A DNA stretch of 64,000 bases from an uncultured Lachnospiraceae bacterium. GTDB lineage: Bacteria; Bacillota; Clostridia; Lachnospirales; Lachnospiraceae. Within the stretch, counting starts at the first letter, position 1; every line of letters begins with the position of its first letter. Under the pieces are notes generated by a model that did no database searches, had not been told where the DNA came from, and was given only the letters and a program-made list of their open reading frames with translations. This document shows, in pieces, positions 61,064-64,000 of the stretch. The position numbers were made by a program, and so were the translations under genes. The DNA lies in the NCBI GenBank assembly GCA_910585625.1, contig CAJUFQ010000002.1:102876-166875 (forward strand). The letters are read 5' to 3'.

Positions 61064-62536
61064 TTAGAAAAATACATGGTTGCCAATTACGATGCCTGGG
61101 ATTCCGGAAGACACGCTCCGAAAACTTGTTGCGCCGTTAACATTATCTGCTCCGCTGATTGCCTGTTGCGCTGCCTGCAGACAGCTTCCGCTCACGCCGC
61201 TTGCCAGCACGCCAGCCATCGTCCCATTGCCTGCCGGGGTGAACTGGCCGCTCTGGTAAATGACACCTGAGATGCTTCCGGCATATCCTGCACGGACACG
61301 GTTCATAACTACTGCCCCGACGGCAAGCTGCCCTTCATAGCACTCGCTTCCTGCCTCGCACTGAATCAAAGCTCCTAATAATGTCACATCGTCATAGGAT
61401 GCTGCAACGGCTGCACGCTGCTGCGTTCCGCCGCCCTGGCTCTGTGATGCAGCCGCAGCTGCCTCTTGCGCCCTACGCTCTTCCTCCGCAGCTGCAATCG
61501 CTGCACGCTCTTCTTCTATCGAAATCGCCCTTCCAAGCTCTAATTCTACTTCCACAAACTCTTTGCTTACGTAGCCAGTCGTATCGTTTACTTTCACACA
61601 TACCCAGCCATCTACCGTTTCGGCATCCTTATTGACCTCAATCTTACCGCCCTCTTCAAGGACGTCCAGAATTGTAACGCTTTCCTCGGCAGACGCTGTC
61701 TCCCTTACACGTACACCGCCGGTTACCGCTGTGGCGTAAGTGGTTCCAAGCTCATTTGCAAGCTTCTTTGCCTTCTTCCCTGTCACGCAGAACTCATTCT
61801 TAACATAACCTTCCACGCTGCCAGACTGAATCTTTGTCCATTCATCGCCGCTTTCCACAATCTCTGCAGATGCCCCTTTCGGGAGCTTGCCTACAAGTTC
61901 CGCCTCCTCGGAAGCTTCTGTACGCACATTCAGGTATTCCTCCACATCCGGCAACAATTTTGCCTGCCAAGGAGAAACTTCCTCTTTGCTATCTTCTTTA
62001 TTTTCAGGCTCCTCTGCCTTATTCTCTTCTGCTGCCTCTTCCTGTTTAGACTCTTCCGGCTGCTTCTTCTCTGCTGCCTCTTCCTGTTTAGACTCTTCCG
62101 GCTGCTTCTTCTCTGCTGCCTCTTCCGCTTTGGACTCCTCCGGCTGCTTCTTCTCTGCTGCCTCTTCCGCTTTGGACTCCTCCGGCTGTTTCTTCTCGGC
62201 TGTCTCTTCCGCTTTGGACTCCTCCGGCTGCTTCTTCTCTGCTGCCTCTTCCGCTTTGGACTCCTCCGGCTGTTTCTTCTCGGCTGTCTCTTCCGCTTTG
62301 GACTCCTCCGGCTGTTTCTTTTCTGCAGACGCCGTCACCAGGGTGTGCTGTTTTTTTACTTTCGTTGCAATTACATTTTCATAACTCTTTCGCGTTGTCT
62401 CTGCTATTAATTCTACTGTCCGGCTATCTAAATCCGCCTCCGTTGACACACCCGCTGCAGGCACTGCTGAAAATGCCAGAACCAGTGAAAACGCTGCGAC
62501 AACTCCGCTTTCCATAACCTTCTTATCGAATTTCAT
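61064..62536 (-). CDS. Secreted SleB-like cell-wall hydrolase with SH3 domains and 14-aa repeats
   Basis: A 490-residue exported protein. Signal peptide at residues 1-29 (VVAAFSLVLAFSAVPAAG). Residues 71-168 are seven tandem 14-residue repeats of the form AEKKQPEESKAEEA, a flexible charged stalk. Two bacterial SH3 domains follow (YLNVRTEASEEAELVGKLPKG and GGVRVRETASAEESVTILDVL), then an Ala/Gln-rich linker and a C-terminal SleB/CwlJ-type hydrolase domain (LLGALIQCEAGSECYEGQLAVGAVVMNRV with the Glu of IQCEAGSE). It likely trims peptidoglycan. ATG 62536 follows AGGAGG. Confidence 0.9.
   Translation of the reverse strand: MKFDKKVMESGVVAAFSLVLAFSAVPAAGVSTEADLDSRTVELIAETTRKSYENVIATKVKKQHTLVTASAEKKQPEESKAEETAEKKQPEESKAEEAAEKKQPEESKAEETAEKKQPEESKAEEAAEKKQPEESKAEEAAEKKQPEESKQEEAAEKKQPEESKQEEAAEENKAEEPENKEDSKEEVSPWQAKLLPDVEEYLNVRTEASEEAELVGKLPKGASAEIVESGDEWTKIQSGSVEGYVKNEFCVTGKKAKKLANELGTTYATAVTGGVRVRETASAEESVTILDVLEEGGKIEVNKDAETVDGWVCVKVNDTTGYVSKEFVEVELELGRAISIEEERAAIAAAEEERRAQEAAAAASQSQGGGTQQRAAVAASYDDVTLLGALIQCEAGSECYEGQLAVGAVVMNRVRAGYAGSISGVIYQSGQFTPAGNGTMAGVLASGVSGSCLQAAQQAISGADNVNGATSFRSVSSGIPGIVIGNHVFF
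62033..62326 (-). repeat. Seven tandem 42-bp repeats inside the hydrolase gene
   Basis: Seven in-frame copies of a 42-bp unit encode the charged stalk. Middle copies are almost identical and differ mainly at one Ala/Thr codon; the two copies nearest the C-terminus have Gln instead of Ala. Unequal exchange here would change stalk length in whole units without breaking the frame. Confidence 0.9.
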
Positions 62537-62622
62537 AATGACCTCCTGAAAGATAAAACAACATATTAAAACTTTATATGCCATTTTATGCAAATTTATT
62601 AAATATATTACAAACTTATTAC

Positions 62623-62651
62623 ACTATAGCAAACATTTTGTAAATTGTCAA
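62623..62651 (-). promoter_or_regulatory. Promoter of the cell-wall hydrolase gene
   Basis: On the minus strand TTGACA (62646-62651) and TATAGT (62623-62628) with a 17-nt spacer; leader of about 80 nt. Confidence 0.75.
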
Positions 62652-62743
62652 GGATATTGCGTAAAACTTTTTTATCACAAACGCAACACCTTTTCTGATT
62701 AGTTACCATTCTAGGCATTTATACTATATTTTTCTGTACTATA

Positions 62744-62771
62744 TTGAAAAAACTAGACAAACTGCTATAAT
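62744..62771 (+). promoter_or_regulatory. Promoter of the chemotaxis receptor gene
   Basis: TTGAAA (62744-62749) and TATAAT (62766-62771) with a 16-nt spacer, 40 nt before the start codon. Confidence 0.7.
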
Positions 62772-62810
62772 AAAAAGCAAGAAAACGGACGCTTGAAGGG
62801 AGATAGATTT

Positions 62811-64000
62811 GTGAAAAAAAACATACCTAACACAGAAAATGCTAAGCAGAAACTACACGCAATCCACACAAACAGGGTACGTAGGCTTTCCTCTATAAGA
62901 GCAAAGGTTTCCTTCGTTTTGCTCTTTTCCATCGCCCTCACCATAATGCTGGGTTTTGGTACTGTCATCCCCAATATCTGGCAAAACACATCCACCATTA
63001 CAGAAAATTACATGAGCGATTTAACAGACTCTTATGGGAAAATATTGAACCAGAACCTGATAATTTCCGCCATGAACATGAACAAGGACCGGTTAGGAGT
63101 TACCTTTGGGAACGCCGGACTTAGAGGCATGGATTCCAGTTACTTCTATATTATAAATGCGGAAGGGAACATCATCTACCACCCGAACGCAGAATTGCTC
63201 GGAAAGAAACCAGATATCGCCGCCATTGACAGTCTGATGAAAGAAATCGAAGCCACGGAGGCAGGCAGCGCGCCGGAACCGGGCATAATACATTATAAAT
63301 ATGAAGGTTCCGCCAAACGTGCAGCTTATTATGTGACAGAAAAATACAATGTATCCGTCTTTCTCTGCATTGATGAGGCAGAAATGTTCGCTCCCCTCAA
63401 TGATGTGATGGGAAAGGCCCTCCTTTTATGCTGCTCACTTGCGATTATCCTGGGCATTTCAGGATATTTCTCCGTATCTAAAATGATACATCCGCTGCGC
63501 ACGGTCGCTGACGCAGTCGGGAACCTTGCAGAAATGGATTTTACGGAAGATGAACGCCTGGAAAAGATTGGCCGGCGCAAGGATGAGACTGGGGTCATGG
63601 CACGTTCCATCATTACGCTCCGCAAATCTCTTGCCAATGTCGTAGCGGAAATCAAACAGCAGAGCTCCCTCCTTTACACGACATCAGAACGATTGAGTAC
63701 CCGTGCGTCTGAGACTTCCGACACAGTACAGAATGTGGAACGTGCCGTCACCGATATTGCAGCTGGTGCAAACAGCCAGGCTTCCGAGACACAGAAAGCC
63801 ACGAACGACATTCTGCTGATGGGCACAATGGTGGAAGACACTTCCTCACAGGTAACTTCCTTGCACCACACGGCAGATACCATGAAGGCATCGAGCGATA
63901 CTGCAAACCAGGCGTTGACGGAACTGGACGCCGTCAACCAGCATGCCATCGACTCTATTGACATTATTTATAAACAAACGATGACCACCAATGATTCTGC
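62811..64000 (+). CDS. Methyl-accepting chemotaxis protein (partial, runs off the window)
   Basis: The first 396 residues of a transmembrane chemoreceptor. It starts with GTG at 62811 behind AAGGGAG. A basic N-terminus is followed by a membrane helix (VSFVLLFSIALTIMLGFGTV), a periplasmic sensor of Cache/PAS type at about 60-200 (SSYFYIINAEGNIIYHPN), a second helix (KALLLCCSLAIILGISGYF), a HAMP domain (IHPLRTVADAVGNLAEMDFT) and the start of the cytoplasmic signalling helices (VTDIAAGANSQASETQKATNDI). The conserved hairpin tip lies beyond 64000. Ligand unknown. The cell is presumably motile or the receptor serves another signalling array. Confidence 0.93.
   Translation, partial: MKKNIPNTENAKQKLHAIHTNRVRRLSSIRAKVSFVLLFSIALTIMLGFGTVIPNIWQNTSTITENYMSDLTDSYGKILNQNLIISAMNMNKDRLGVTFGNAGLRGMDSSYFYIINAEGNIIYHPNAELLGKKPDIAAIDSLMKEIEATEAGSAPEPGIIHYKYEGSAKRAAYYVTEKYNVSVFLCIDEAEMFAPLNDVMGKALLLCCSLAIILGISGYFSVSKMIHPLRTVADAVGNLAEMDFTEDERLEKIGRRKDETGVMARSIITLRKSLANVVAEIKQQSSLLYTTSERLSTRASETSDTVQNVERAVTDIAAGANSQASETQKATNDILLMGTMVEDTSSQVTSLHHTADTMKASSDTANQALTELDAVNQHAIDSIDIIYKQTMTTNDS

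Noticed and set aside
62033..62326. Possible CRISPR-like repeat array
   Set aside because: The repeats are directly adjacent with no spacers and encode an in-frame acidic/lysine-rich stalk. No CRISPR array or cas gene is seen in the window.

Overview
The window looks like chromosome of an anaerobic, gut-type Firmicute of the Lachnospiraceae (Clostridium cluster XIVa). The reasons are the strong GGAGG ribosome sites, the core proteins (S10, L3, LysS with a fused HD domain, GreA, CoaX, BirA, ArgF), the oxygen-independent enzymes (class III ribonucleotide reductase, ThiH) and very large secreted proteins built from Ig-like, LamG and CxxC-rich modules. The species cannot be named from sequence alone.

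Layout. 1-1.6 kb: start of the S10 ribosomal operon (rpsJ, rplC, leftward) with a promoter and a three-way-junction leader. 1.6-16 kb: a MATE exporter, a 704-aa secreted protein, a divergent pdxR / pdxS-pdxT vitamin B6 locus, a PadR-HAAS sensor operon with an operator on its promoter, an Rrf2 regulator and a 1415-aa secreted protein. 16.27-28.02 kb: an 11.74-kb large-serine-recombinase element carrying a TPP-riboswitch thiamine operon (thiS-F-G-H-E, a HAD phosphatase, thiD, cytX, thiN) plus a LysR/EamA pair. Its two ends rejoin into an almost perfect hairpin, so it is inserted in what was the terminator of the next host gene. 28-34.4 kb: that host gene, a 2121-aa secreted protein.

35-51.4 kb is a defence-like island. 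It holds a three-gene operon (NrdG activase, an ATP-cone-less NrdD, and a protein kinase-STAND NTPase-TPR protein of about 1420 residues), an internally deleted IS whose right end builds the -10 box of an unknown 440-aa gene, a complete Fst/par-like type I toxin-antitoxin module, and a five-gene BsuMI/LlaJI-type restriction-modification operon (two m5C methyltransferases, a small possible DNA-binding protein, a McrB-type GTPase, a LlaJI-family nuclease).

51.5-64 kb returns to housekeeping genes read leftward: lysS, greA, dusB, coaX, birA, argF, a stomatin/NfeD pair and a SleB-like cell-wall hydrolase with 42-bp coding repeats, then a rightward chemotaxis receptor cut by the window edge.

How the genes work together. 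The thiamine element encodes the whole thiazole branch, HMP uptake and phosphorylation, coupling, dephosphorylation and pyrophosphorylation, but has no thiC or thiL. It is therefore a salvage-plus-thiazole cassette under TPP feedback. The PdxR/PdxST locus makes PLP by the DXP-independent route. The most unusual loci are the thiamine-carrying element with its reconstructable att site, the NrdG-NrdD-kinase/STAND operon and the type I toxin-antitoxin pair.
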